64,000 nucleotides of DNA from CAVUMR01 sp963742715 (GTDB lineage Bacteria > Actinomycetota > Actinomycetes > Mycobacteriales > Micromonosporaceae): the NCBI GenBank assembly GCA_963742715.1, contig CAVUMR010000002.1, positions 1,178,001 through 1,242,000 of the forward strand. Reading direction: 5' to 3'. The notes under the pieces were generated by a model that was given only the letters and a program-made list of their open reading frames with translations, was not told where the DNA came from and did no database searches. Both the position numbers and the translations under genes were made by a program. Numbering within the stretch: the stretch's first letter is position 1; each line of letters begins with the position of its first letter. Positions 43,476 through 52,428 of the stretch are shown here, piece after piece.

Positions 43476-44359
43476 CGGGCCTCCATTGTTCGCGACTGCG
43501 GGGCTTGCTTCGCGGCACTCCTCGCGCTCGCGACGGTTACCGCCGGGTAGCCGGCTGCCGCGGCCAGCGCGTCCAACTCCGCGTGCAGGGTGGCGGCGGG
43601 CGGATAGTCGCCGTCCCGCTCCAGCATCAGCGCCGGTGGGCGGTGCCGCGCACACAACCCACGAACCAATTCGAAAACCTCCGTTGGTGTACTCGCGGTG
43701 TGCGTGTCGTGGTACCAACCGTCGTTCTCATGCCCACCCGCGACGTGCACATACGCGATCCGGTCCAGTGGCAACCGGTCCAGCAGCGCCGTCGGGTCGG
43801 TACCGCGGTTGCGCGCGTTCGCGTACACGTTCGCGAGGTCTAGCAGCAGGAACGCGCCGGTACGGTCGAGCGCCTCGGTGAGGAAGTCCGCCTCGTCCAG
43901 CTCGTCGTCCGGCCAGTCGAACAGCGCGGCGATCGGCTCCAGCGCGAGCGGTACCGGCAGCCCGGACTGCGCGGTACGCACGTTGTCGACCAGTACGTCG
44001 AGGGATTCGCGGGTACGCGGGATCGGCAACAGGTGCCCGGCTTCGACTCCTCCGGCCCGTACAAAAGCGATGTGCTCGCTGACCAGCGGCGCGCCGAGGC
44101 CGGCCGCGACCTGTGCCAGCCGGTCGAGCCGTTGGGGGTCGAGCGGCTCGGCTCCACCGAGGGACAGCCGGGTGCCGTGCGGTACCACGGTCACGCCCCG
44201 GGCGCGCAGGTCCGCGAGCGGCTCCGGGACGGTCCCGTCGTCGGGCAGCGACTCGGCCACCACCTCGGTGAACCGGAGCCCCGGGAGGTCGGCGAGTACC
44301 CCGGCGATCTCCGGCCGCCAACCGATCCCGACGCCCAGCGCTTCCAGCTCGGCGGTCAT
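43472..44359 (-). CDS. DUF692/MNIO-family multinuclear iron oxygenase
   Basis: 295-aa TIM-barrel protein of the DUF692 family, now called MNIO; characterised members (MbnB, TglH, ChrH, ApyH) oxidise Cys or Asp residues of ribosomal peptides using two or three irons. Metal-ligand positions are all filled: His61 (VVPHGTRLSLGG), His96 (SEHIAF), Glu141 (ALEPIAAL), Asp174/Asn177 (LLDLANVYANARN), His205 and His210 (YVHVAGGHE), Asp218/His220 (YHDTHTAS) and Glu247 (MLERDGD). ATG at 44359; genes for membrane proteins with Cys/Gly tails lie on both sides. Substrate assignment to those tails is inference. Confidence 0.9.
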   Translation of the reverse strand: MTAELEALGVGIGWRPEIAGVLADLPGLRFTEVVAESLPDDGTVPEPLADLRARGVTVVPHGTRLSLGGAEPLDPQRLDRLAQVAAGLGAPLVSEHIAFVRAGGVEAGHLLPIPRTRESLDVLVDNVRTAQSGLPVPLALEPIAALFDWPDDELDEADFLTEALDRTGAFLLLDLANVYANARNRGTDPTALLDRLPLDRIAYVHVAGGHENDGWYHDTHTASTPTEVFELVRGLCARHRPPALMLERDGDYPPAATLHAELDALAAAAGYPAVTVASARSAAKQAPQSRTMEAR

Positions 44360-44393
44360 TTGCCGGCCCTGTCGCCGGCGTGGCCGGGCGGCG

Positions 44394-45281
44394 TCATCCG
44401 CCGCAGCCGTCGCCGCCACCGGACGAGCCACCGTCCGAGCCGCGGTCGCCACTGCTCACGTTCGGTCCCGTGATGCCGGTCGCGGCCGCGAACGTCGGGT
44501 CGGCCGCCCAGATGGCCGCGGTGCCGAACACGCCCACGCTCAACGCCGCGCCGGTCGGCCCGTACGCGCGCCAGTTCGGTTTGAGCTTCGGGCCCAACGC
44601 CGCGTGCTCCTTCTTCAGCGTGGCGAGCACGCGGCCACCCGCGATGGTCTGCCGCGGCGAGACGATGAGCAGCAGGAACAGCGCGGCGAAGACCGCGATC
44701 AACATCCAGTCGAGGATCCCGACCGGCTTGTCAGCCGCGATTCCGGCCAGCTCCCGGGCCGTGCCGAGGATGAACACGGGCACGAGTACGAGGCTGACCA
44801 GTCGCTGCTGGATCCGCTGGGGACGGGTGAGCAGCAGCCCGGCCGTGACGAGCCGCTGCTCGATCGCGGCCAGCTCCGGACGTACCAGCGGATGGCCGGC
44901 GAGCAGGGCGCGGCGGATCCCGGGCGGCTGCTGTGCGGCAGTGTGCACGGCCCGCTCCAGCGGGCTGTAGCCGGCGGGGAGTGCCGCCCCTGGCACCGCG
45001 GTGATCAGGCGATCCGCCACGGTGATCGCGGCACCGGTGTGCAGCGCGCTCAGGGCGGCGGACAGCGCGAGGGTCTTGCCGTCGTTGAGGAACGCGACAT
45101 CGGTCGGGACCGTGGCGATGCGCTGCGCCATCGATCGGTGCCCGCCGCTCGGCTGCCCGCCGGACCGGATGACCCGCCGGGCCACCAGCACGGCGAGCAC
45201 CGCGACGACGAAGATCGCGCCGTAGAGAACCAGAAATCTGGGGCCGCTGATGCCCCACGTGTCGCCGGCCACTGCCGTCAT
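44394..45281 (-). CDS. TIGR04222-type membrane protein, Cys/Gly C-terminus (copy 2)
   Basis: 295-aa paralogue of the gene at 42576. Same start block AGDTWGISGPRFLVLY, N-terminal helix, VAFLNDGKTLALSAALSALHTGAA middle, two later helices and WAADPTFAAA before the tail. The tail is SSGGGDGCGG with a single Cys, the same CGG end as copy 1 but a shorter Gly run. First gene of the operon; ATG at 45281, 34 bp before the oxygenase gene. Paired copies that differ mainly in the tail suggest two substrates or two structural subunits. Confidence 0.85.
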   Translation of the reverse strand: MTAVAGDTWGISGPRFLVLYGAIFVVAVLAVLVARRVIRSGGQPSGGHRSMAQRIATVPTDVAFLNDGKTLALSAALSALHTGAAITVADRLITAVPGAALPAGYSPLERAVHTAAQQPPGIRRALLAGHPLVRPELAAIEQRLVTAGLLLTRPQRIQQRLVSLVLVPVFILGTARELAGIAADKPVGILDWMLIAVFAALFLLLIVSPRQTIAGGRVLATLKKEHAALGPKLKPNWRAYGPTGAALSVGVFGTAAIWAADPTFAAATGITGPNVSSGDRGSDGGSSGGGDGCGG

Positions 45282-45360
45282 GCGATCACCCCCGTGGACG
45301 GCCACCATTGTCGGGGTTACCGCAAATGTTCTCAGCCCGGTCCGGTAGCGCCACGCCCAT

Positions 45361-45409
45361 CCGACGTCGGGCGGACCGGCGTGGTTCCCACCGGCCCGCC
45401 CGACGTCGG
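45361..45409 (-). terminator. Strong terminator directly after acn
   Basis: 14-bp perfect stem CCGACGTCGGGCGG / CCGCCCGACGTCGG (45361-45374 and 45396-45409) with a 21-nt loop, starting right at the acn stop codon. It isolates acn from the DUF692 operon, which must have its own promoter within 45282-45360. Confidence 0.85.
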
Positions 45410-48220
45410 TCAGCTGGCGAGCATCCGGCGCAGCACGTACCGCAGGATCCCACCGTGCCGGAAGTAGTCCGCCTCACCGGGAGTGTCGATCCGGAGCACC
45501 GCGTCGAACTGCTTACCGGTGTCGGTTCGCACCGTCACTGTCCGTGGCATGTCGCCGTCGTTCATCGCGGTCACCCCGCTGATGTCGAACGTCTCCTCGC
45601 CGGTGAGGCCCAGCGACTCGGCGGTCTCGCCGGCCGGGTACTGCAGCGGCAGTACGCCCATGCCGATCAGGTTGGACCGGTGGATCCGTTCGAACGACTC
45701 GGCGATGACCGCCTTCACGCCGAGCAGCATGGTGCCCTTGGCCGCCCAGTCCCGGGACGAGCCGGAGCCGTACTCCTTGCCGGCCATGATCACCAGTGGG
45801 ACGCCGTCGGCCTGGTACCCCATCGCGGCGTCGTAGATCGTCGTCTGCTCACCGGTACGGAAGTCCTTGGTGAAGCCGCCCTCGACGCCCGGTACCAACT
45901 GGTTGCGCAGCCGGATGTTGGCGAACGTGCCCCGGATCATCACCTCGTGGTTGCCCCGGCGCGAGCCGTACGAGTTGAAGTCCCGCCGGTCCACCCCATG
46001 CTCGGTGAGGTATCGACCGGCCGGGGAGTCGACCTTGATCGAGCCGGCCGGGGAGATGTGGTCGGTGGTGACCGAGTCGCCGACCTTGGCCAGTACCCGC
46101 GCGCCGGAGATGTCCGCGACCGGGGTTGGCTCGGCGGTCATGCCCTCGAAGTACGGCGGCTTGCGCACGTACGTCGAGTCGTCCGCCCAGGCGAACGTGT
46201 CGCCTTCCGGCGTCGGCAGGTCGCGCCAGCGCTGGTCGCCGGCGAACACGTCGGAGTAGTCCTGGCTGAACATCTCCGCGGCCAGCGCCGAGGCGATGAC
46301 CTCCTCGATCTCCGCGCCGGACGGCCACAGGTCGCGCAGGTACACCGGCTGCCCGTCCGAACCGGTACCGACCGGCTCGGTCTCGAAGTCGATGTCCATG
46401 GTGCCGGCCAGCGCGTACGCGACGACCAGCGGCGGTGAGGTCAGGTAGTTCATCTTCACGTCCGGGTTGATCCGGCCCTCGAAGTTGCGGTTACCGGACA
46501 GCACGCTCACCACCGCGAGGTCGCCGTCGTTGACCGCGGCGCTGATCTCGTCGCCCAGTGGCCCGGAGTTGCCGATGCACGTCGTACAGCCGTAGCCGAC
46601 GAGGTTGAACCCGAGCTTGTCGAGATAGGGGGTCAGGCCGGCCCGCTCGTAGTAGTCCATGACGACCTTCGAGCCCGGGGCCAGGGTGGTCTTCACCCAC
46701 GGCTTGCGGGACAGCCCGCGCTCCACCGCGTTCCGCGCGACCAGCGCCGCGCCGATCATGACCTGCGGGTTGGAGGTGTTGGTGCAGGACGTGATCGCGG
46801 CGATCACGACCGCGCCGTGGTCGAGCTCGAACGTACCCAGGTCGGTGGTGACCCGTACCGGGTTGCTCGGCCGGCCGGCCGCGGTCACCGCCGCCGACGC
46901 GAGGTCGTGCGGCCGGCCGCTGCCGTTGTTGGCGCCGACCGCGGGGGAGTCCGATGCCGGGAACGACTCCGCGCTGGCCTCGTCCACCTTCGACGTTGCC
47001 CGGCTGGGCTGGTTGTCGCCGGTGTAGTCGGTCAGTACGGTCCGGAAGATCTCCTTCGCGCGGGCCAGCGGTACCCGGTCCTGCGGCCGCTTCGGCCCGG
47101 CCAGCGACGGCTCCACAGTGGACAGATCCAGCTCGAGCCGCTCGGAGTAGTCCGGCTCGCGCTCCGGGTCGTGCCAGAGCCCCTGCTCCTTGGCGTACGC
47201 CTCGACCATCGTGATGTGGTCGGCGTCGCGGCCGGTGAGCTGCAGGTACCGGATGGTCTCCGCGTCGATCGGAAAGATCGCGCAGGTCGAGCCGTACTCC
47301 GGGCTCATGTTGCCGATGGTGGCCCGGTTGGCCAGCGGTACCGCCGCCACGCCCGGCCCGTAGAACTCGACGAACTTGCCCACCACGCCGTGCTTGCGCA
47401 GCATCTCGGTGATGGTCAGCACCAGGTCAGTCGCGGTGGTGCCCTCGCGCAGCTCGCCGGCCAGCTTGAAACCGACCACCTTCGGGATCAGCATGCTCAC
47501 CGGCTGGCCGAGCATAGCGGCCTCGGCTTCGATGCCGCCGACGCCCCAGCCGAGCACGCCCAGCCCGTTGACCATCGTCGTGTGCGAGTCGGTGCCGACA
47601 AGCGTGTCCGGGTACGCGACGAGCCCGTCCTCGCCCTCCCGGGTGAAGATCGTGCGGGCCAGGTACTCGATGTTGACCTGGTGCACGATCCCGGTGCCGG
47701 GTGGTACCACCTTGAAGTCGTCGAAAGCGCGCTGGCCCCACCGGAGGAACTGGTACCGCTCGTGGTTGCGCTGGTACTCCAGCTCGACGTTGCGTTCGAA
47801 GGCGTCCTCGCGGCCGAAGATGTCGGCGATCACCGAGTGGTCGATGACCAGCTCGGCCGGTGCCAGAGGGTTCACCTTGGTCGCGTCGCCACCGAGGTCG
47901 CGGACGGCTTCGCGCATGGTGGCGAGGTCCACCACGCACGGCACGCCGGTGAAGTCCTGCATCAGCACCCGGGCGGGGGTGAACTGGATCTCCACGCTCG
48001 GCTCGGCGTTGGCGTCCCAGTTGCCGAGCGCCCGGATGTGGTCGGCGGTGATGTTCGCGCCGTCCTCGGTACGCAGCAGGTTCTCCAGCAGGATCTTCAA
48101 GCTGTACGGCAGCCGCTGATGCCCGTCCACCGAGTCCAGCCGGTAGATCTGGTACGTCGCGTCACCGACGCGCAGCTGGTCCTTGGCGCCGAAGGTGTCG
48201 ATGCTCTCCGCGCTCGCCAC
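45410..48220 (-). CDS. acn: Aconitate hydratase A
   Basis: 936-aa monomeric aconitase interconverting citrate and isocitrate in the TCA cycle. The [4Fe-4S] ligands are Cys479 (AITSCTNTSNP), Cys545 and Cys548 (YGCTTCIGNSG). Other blocks are LVGTDSHTTMVNGLGV and GSGSSRDWAAKG. A variable loop near 405-430 carries the DEASAESFPASD linear motif seen in many actinobacterial proteins. GTG at 48220 has AAGGAG 7 nt upstream. The TetR gene at 38717 resembles its known regulator. Confidence 0.96.
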   Translation of the reverse strand: MASAESIDTFGAKDQLRVGDATYQIYRLDSVDGHQRLPYSLKILLENLLRTEDGANITADHIRALGNWDANAEPSVEIQFTPARVLMQDFTGVPCVVDLATMREAVRDLGGDATKVNPLAPAELVIDHSVIADIFGREDAFERNVELEYQRNHERYQFLRWGQRAFDDFKVVPPGTGIVHQVNIEYLARTIFTREGEDGLVAYPDTLVGTDSHTTMVNGLGVLGWGVGGIEAEAAMLGQPVSMLIPKVVGFKLAGELREGTTATDLVLTITEMLRKHGVVGKFVEFYGPGVAAVPLANRATIGNMSPEYGSTCAIFPIDAETIRYLQLTGRDADHITMVEAYAKEQGLWHDPEREPDYSERLELDLSTVEPSLAGPKRPQDRVPLARAKEIFRTVLTDYTGDNQPSRATSKVDEASAESFPASDSPAVGANNGSGRPHDLASAAVTAAGRPSNPVRVTTDLGTFELDHGAVVIAAITSCTNTSNPQVMIGAALVARNAVERGLSRKPWVKTTLAPGSKVVMDYYERAGLTPYLDKLGFNLVGYGCTTCIGNSGPLGDEISAAVNDGDLAVVSVLSGNRNFEGRINPDVKMNYLTSPPLVVAYALAGTMDIDFETEPVGTGSDGQPVYLRDLWPSGAEIEEVIASALAAEMFSQDYSDVFAGDQRWRDLPTPEGDTFAWADDSTYVRKPPYFEGMTAEPTPVADISGARVLAKVGDSVTTDHISPAGSIKVDSPAGRYLTEHGVDRRDFNSYGSRRGNHEVMIRGTFANIRLRNQLVPGVEGGFTKDFRTGEQTTIYDAAMGYQADGVPLVIMAGKEYGSGSSRDWAAKGTMLLGVKAVIAESFERIHRSNLIGMGVLPLQYPAGETAESLGLTGEETFDISGVTAMNDGDMPRTVTVRTDTGKQFDAVLRIDTPGEADYFRHGGILRYVLRRMLAS

Positions 48221-49028
48221 GTCGTACTCCTTCGCTGTCCGGCATCTGTTGCAGTCTCGCGCACGGCCGTCCGGCCGGGGGCCGAGGGGCGCCGGTAGTA
48301 CGGCAGCTCCCGCGTGCCCGCTGCCTGCAAACCGTACGTCCGTCTTGCTATTGAGGCAAGCCGGGTTCCCGAGCCGGTACCCGCCGGGCTCCCGGCGCGG
48401 ACGAGCCGGGCACGGCGGGGACGGTCTCGCCGCGGGGGTCAAGCCGGATCGCCCGCGCGTGGCGTGCCACGCCACGCCGGATGCCGCTGTGACCAGGGCT
48501 TCTGCGGCATTACCCGAAACAGCACAAATGACAGGAAAGCGAACCGGACATATTGACCCAGAGAAGCTGCCGTCGCTACTTTCGGGGCAAAGTTGCGCCG
48601 GTACGGCACAGTAGCCAGTGCAACACGCATCCGAGCCAGACGATCAAGACCAGGGAGGTGGGGTCATCGCTGTCGGCTGATACCGAACCCTGGTCCGGAT
48701 CGGGCAGGCGCCGCTTCGACAGGCACCGGCACCGCGACATCCATGCGGTCCGGCCCTGAGCCACTCGATCAAGTCCGCACCTTTACCGGGTTAGCCCGGC
48801 CGGGACGCGCCGCGCCAGCGGTCCGCCCGTCGGGAAGTTGTGCAGGTTCCTGGGGAGGCAGTTGATGGGTGCATGTGTGAGATCGCGGATCCACCGGTGG
48901 CGCCTGCGTTACCGAACGCCAGGTACTCCCTTCGGGTAGAGCGCATCGAACTGAGCTGAGGCAGTTCCGAATGCGCGTCCCGGGCCCGCCGCACCCACCA
49001 GGAGCGGTCAGCCCAGGGGCACATCCCG
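48221..49028. other. Divergent intergenic region acn/LAL regulator
   Basis: About 800 bp. The left 140 bp hold the acn leader, promoter candidate and AcnR-like half-site. The rest has uneven base composition with AT-richer patches near 48515-48560 and 48640-48680 and should carry the promoter of the LuxR-type gene. Short open frames here have poor ribosome sites and no recognisable product, so none is called. Confidence 0.5.
48331..48359 (-). promoter_or_regulatory. Candidate acn promoter
   Basis: Minus strand TTGCCT (48359-48354), 17-bp spacer, TACGGT (48336-48331, TANNNT type). The predicted 5' leader is about 105 nt. A half-site resembling the AcnR consensus (CGTACTA on the minus strand, 48302-48296) lies shortly downstream. 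Confidence 0.55.
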
Positions 49029-51860
49029 ATGGGAGCCAATGTGGCAAGTCACCTGCTACATCGTCAGCACGACCTCTCTGTAATCGATTGCGCGATCGCC
49101 GATCTCCAGGCCGGATCGCCCACAGTGCTCCTCATCCAGGGTCCCCGCGGGGTCGGGAAGACCTCGCTGCTGCAGGCAACGCTGGCCCGGGTCCAGGCCG
49201 GCAGCGCGGTCATGCAGGCGCGATGTCACGAGACCGAGCGGGAGTTCCCGTTCGGGGTGGTACGGCAACTGTTCGACCCCATGCTCGACTCCAGTGGCGT
49301 GGCGCCGCTGCCCACCGCCAACCACGCCCGCAGCCCCATGCCCGACCTGCTCGACGACTACTACCAGGTCGCCCGGTCGATCGCGGCCACCCGTCCCGCG
49401 GTCATCGCGATCGACGACCTGGCCCAGGCCGATCCCCAGTCGGCCCGGTGGTGGCGGTACATCACCCGCCGGCTCGACGGCCGGCCGGTACTGGCCATCG
49501 CCACGCTCGACACCAGCAGCACGGTGTCCGCCGAACTCGTCGCCGAGCTGGAAACCCTGTCCTACGCCCGCCGGATACGGCTGGAGCCGCTCTGCCTGCG
49601 CTGCACCACCGCGTACCTGTGCGAGAACCTGGTACCCAACTCGGAGAGCATCGCCGCCTGCTGCCACGCGCTGACCCAGGGCAATCCGCTCGTACTGCAC
49701 CGGCTGGTCGAGGCGCTGCGGGTGGAGAGCGTCGGGCAGGAGTCGTTCACCATCGAGCAGGTCGTCCGGCTCGGCGCGCAGGTACTCGCCGACACCACCC
49801 TGACCTGGTTGCAGCGGGACCAGCCGGCCACGGCGCGGCTGCTGGACAACCTCGCGGTACTCGGTCCGGACGGGGACCTCGAGATGGCCGCGATCGTCGC
49901 GGGAGTGGGCGAGCCGGCCGCCGGCGAGGCCCGTACCGCCCTGCGCGAGGCCGGCATCCTCGCCGCGGACGCGCCGGACCGGTTCGACCACGAGGCGATC
50001 CGGGCTGCCGTACTCGCGCAGATCTCCCCGGCCGAGCGGCGCGACCTGCACGCCCGTAGCGCGAAACTGCTGGCCAGGCTCGGGGTACCGGCGATGCGGA
50101 TCGCCGAGCACCTGATGTCGATCGGACCGGCCGACGACCCGTGGCGGGTGTCCGTGCTGCGCCGCGCGGCCGACGAGGCGACCGGATCCGGCGACTGGGA
50201 CGCGGCCAGCCGGTACCTGCGCCGCGCCGCCGCCGAGATCGCCGACACCGAGCCGTCCGTGTCGGCCGAGCTGGCCGCCGTCGAACTGCACCGCGACGTG
50301 CGGCACTGCTTTCCGCACCTGCGTTCGGTGATGGAGGGGCAGCCCGACCGGCGCGAGCTGACCACCCTGCTGGCCCCGCTGGCGACCCCGCTGATCACGC
50401 TCAACTCCGCCGAGGCGAGCCAGATGTTCACCCAGCTCGCCACGGCCCCGTCGGGTGGCGAGGACGCGGCGGCGCCGGATGAGTCCGAGTCGTTGCTGCC
50501 GTTCGCCGCCCAGGCGCTGCTGTCCGGAAACCGGCCGCATTTCACCTCGGCCCTGACCCGGGCCGCGCGCAAGCACTCCGGCTTCCAGTTCCTGGTGGCC
50601 CGGGCGCTGGCCGCGGCCACCTCCGGCCGCTCGCGGATACGCGCCGCCCGGATGGCGCAGCGGTGCATCGCGACGGCCCGCGCGGTGGGCGCGGACCGGC
50701 ACTGGTCGTCGACTGTCAGCGCCCTGCTGGCGCTGTGCATGTGCTGGATGGAGTACGGGGACGAGTCGCGGTACTGGGCGAGGCAGGCGGTGGACATGGC
50801 CGCGGACCGCCGGTCGACCACCGAACGGGGTTTCGCGCTGGCGGTACAGGCCGAGGTCGCGCGCCAGCACGGCGAGCTGGTACCGGCTCTGGCGTCCGCG
50901 CGGGAGGCGATGCGGCTCATGGACCGCAGCGGAATGGCCTCGCTGCGCGCGGGTGTGGCGGCTCGGACCGTACACACGCTGGTCCAGCGGGGGGAGTGGG
51001 AGTCGGCCGAGCCGATGCTCGCGGAGGTCAGCCGGACGGCGGCCAGTCACGTCATGCTCTGGACGGCGTACCTGGAGGCGCGCGGCCTGGTCGCACAGGC
51101 CCGTGGCAACCACCGGGAGGCGCTGCGGTTCTACCTCGAGTGCGGGCACCAGCTGAAGGCACACGGGGTGACCGCCCCTTCGTACATCCGCTGGCGCAGC
51201 CTGGCCGTGGTCGCGCACGCGCGACTGGGCGAGGTCGGTCCGGCGCGCACGCTCGCCGCCGAGGACCTGCGGGTGGCCCGGGAGTGGGGTGCGCCGGGCA
51301 CGCTCAGCGCGGCGCTGGTGGCGGGCAGTACGACGACCGAAGGCCCCGAGCAGCTGCGGATGCTGCGGGAGGCGACCGAGGTGGTCGACGGCACCGAGTG
51401 CGTGCTGGAGTCGGCGTACGCGCTGATCCGCCTCGGTACCGCCCTGTCGCCGACCGACGAGCGGGCCGGTCGGTCCGCCCTGGAACGCGGGATCGAACTG
51501 GCCACCGACTGCGGCGCCACCAGCATCGCGGCGTGGGCGAAGCGTCGGTTGGGCGGCGACCCGGACCAGGACTCGTCGGCGCCGGCTCCACTCACCCACG
51601 CCGAGCGACGGGTCGCCGAGTTGGTGCTGCACGGTATGAACAACGCCGAGGTGGCGGCCAATCTGTCGATCAGCAAGCGGACCGTGGACACCCACCTCGG
51701 GCGCATCTACCGCAAGCTCAACATCCGCAGCCGGAGCCAGCTCGCCGACGGTCTGGCCCGGCTCTCCGAACATCGCGCGGTCGCGGCCGGCGTGGTAGGT
51801 ATTTCCCCGGACGACGGGGAGTCGGCTTCGTATCGAGAGAATCACTATGAGTTCCGGTGA
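49029..51860 (+). CDS. LAL-type LuxR-family transcriptional activator
   Basis: 943 aa. N-terminal AAA-like ATPase with Walker A IQGPRGVGKTSLL (about residues 35-50) and Walker B region PAVIAIDDLAQAD, a long TPR-like helical middle, and a C-terminal LuxR helix-turn-helix LTHAERRVAELVLHGMNNAEVAA... ending in VDTHLGRIYRKLNIRSRSQL. LAL proteins are typical pathway-specific activators of secondary metabolite clusters. ATG at 49029 is used; GTG at 49041 has a better spaced GGGAG and may be the real start. It heads the RiPP cluster and is the natural candidate regulator of it. Confidence 0.92.
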   Translation: MGANVASHLLHRQHDLSVIDCAIADLQAGSPTVLLIQGPRGVGKTSLLQATLARVQAGSAVMQARCHETEREFPFGVVRQLFDPMLDSSGVAPLPTANHARSPMPDLLDDYYQVARSIAATRPAVIAIDDLAQADPQSARWWRYITRRLDGRPVLAIATLDTSSTVSAELVAELETLSYARRIRLEPLCLRCTTAYLCENLVPNSESIAACCHALTQGNPLVLHRLVEALRVESVGQESFTIEQVVRLGAQVLADTTLTWLQRDQPATARLLDNLAVLGPDGDLEMAAIVAGVGEPAAGEARTALREAGILAADAPDRFDHEAIRAAVLAQISPAERRDLHARSAKLLARLGVPAMRIAEHLMSIGPADDPWRVSVLRRAADEATGSGDWDAASRYLRRAAAEIADTEPSVSAELAAVELHRDVRHCFPHLRSVMEGQPDRRELTTLLAPLATPLITLNSAEASQMFTQLATAPSGGEDAAAPDESESLLPFAAQALLSGNRPHFTSALTRAARKHSGFQFLVARALAAATSGRSRIRAARMAQRCIATARAVGADRHWSSTVSALLALCMCWMEYGDESRYWARQAVDMAADRRSTTERGFALAVQAEVARQHGELVPALASAREAMRLMDRSGMASLRAGVAARTVHTLVQRGEWESAEPMLAEVSRTAASHVMLWTAYLEARGLVAQARGNHREALRFYLECGHQLKAHGVTAPSYIRWRSLAVVAHARLGEVGPARTLAAEDLRVAREWGAPGTLSAALVAGSTTTEGPEQLRMLREATEVVDGTECVLESAYALIRLGTALSPTDERAGRSALERGIELATDCGATSIAAWAKRRLGGDPDQDSSAPAPLTHAERRVAELVLHGMNNAEVAANLSISKRTVDTHLGRIYRKLNIRSRSQLADGLARLSEHRAVAAGVVGISPDDGESASYRENHYEFR

Positions 51861-51876
51861 ATCAAAGGAGATCAGG

Positions 51877-52029
51877 ATGAAGCGCTTGCTCGATGTCGCG
51901 TTGCCCATTCTCTATGCCATCGCGGTAGTCACCGTGTCCATGACGGATGGCCGGACCGGCTTGGTCGCGGTTGTCGGCGCGATGATCCTCGCCCTGTACT
52001 ACGCCGCAGTCCGACGCGTGCTGCCCTAA
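51877..52029 (+). CDS. 50-aa two-helix membrane peptide
   Basis: ATG at 51877 follows AAAGGAG by 6 nt, an excellent ribosome site for such a short gene, 16 bp after the regulator stop. The peptide begins MKRLLDVALPILYAIAVV, has a Thr-Asp-Gly-Arg turn and a second hydrophobic helix LVAVVGAMILALYYAAV, and ends RRVLP. No Cys and few Ser/Thr, so it is an unlikely azole precursor. It could be a small membrane factor, an immunity peptide or a toxin-like peptide. A longer ATG at 51847 overlaps the regulator gene. Confidence 0.7.
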   Translation: MKRLLDVALPILYAIAVVTVSMTDGRTGLVAVVGAMILALYYAAVRRVLP

Positions 52030-52171
52030 TGTCGTGTGGCGGAAAGTCAGTAAGCCGTCCTGGCGACTCGAGACGTCGCCAGGCCGAATAGTCGTGCGTG
52101 AATATGATCGCGCGACGCTGGTGAGGAATCCGTAGCAAGCGCTATCGGGGCGTCCCGTGTGCGAGCAGGTA

Positions 52172-52428
52172 TGCGTACCGCTTTGCCGTACAGACCAGTA
52201 CGCGGAGTGACGTCGAGCCGCCGGTTCGATGTCACTCCGCGCTGTGTTCGGGGCAGTTGCGCTGGTGAGAGCGGTACCCGCGACCCGTAGTCGTGCGTAC
52301 CGCCGGCTGTGGATGCGTACCGAGCGGCGATCACACCACCTCTGATTGCGTACCGCTGGATATTGCGTACCGCATCGCGATGCGTATTTCCAAGTACGTA
52401 ATGCGTACGTCGATACGTAGGCGTACCG
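52172..52428 (+). repeat. Array of TGCGTACCG direct repeats
   Basis: TGCGTACCG occurs at 52172, 52294, 52314, 52347 and 52364, GCGTACCG at 52421, and partial copies TGCGTA at 52381 and TGCGTACG at 52402. From 52294 on, start-to-start distances are 20, 33, 17, 17, 21 and about 19, roughly two or three helical turns. All point the same way, toward the cyclodehydratase gene. This resembles a multi-site operator, not a CRISPR array. Confidence 0.75.
52201..52241 (+). terminator. Hairpin after the 50-aa peptide gene
   Basis: 11-bp perfect stem CGCGGAGTGAC / GTCACTCCGCG (52201-52211 and 52231-52241), with TCGA pairing inside the 19-nt loop. No T-tract follows. It could terminate the regulator transcript or be part of a leader structure. 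Confidence 0.55.

Noticed and set aside
48553..48865. Small frames upstream of the LAL regulator as RiPP precursors
   Set aside because: Start codons lack usable ribosome sites, the products are Arg-rich and lack a leader/core arrangement, and they lie on the wrong side of the regulator.
52172..52428. TGCGTACCG array as a CRISPR
   Set aside because: Repeats are 9 bp, spacers 8-24 bp and irregular, and no cas gene is present.
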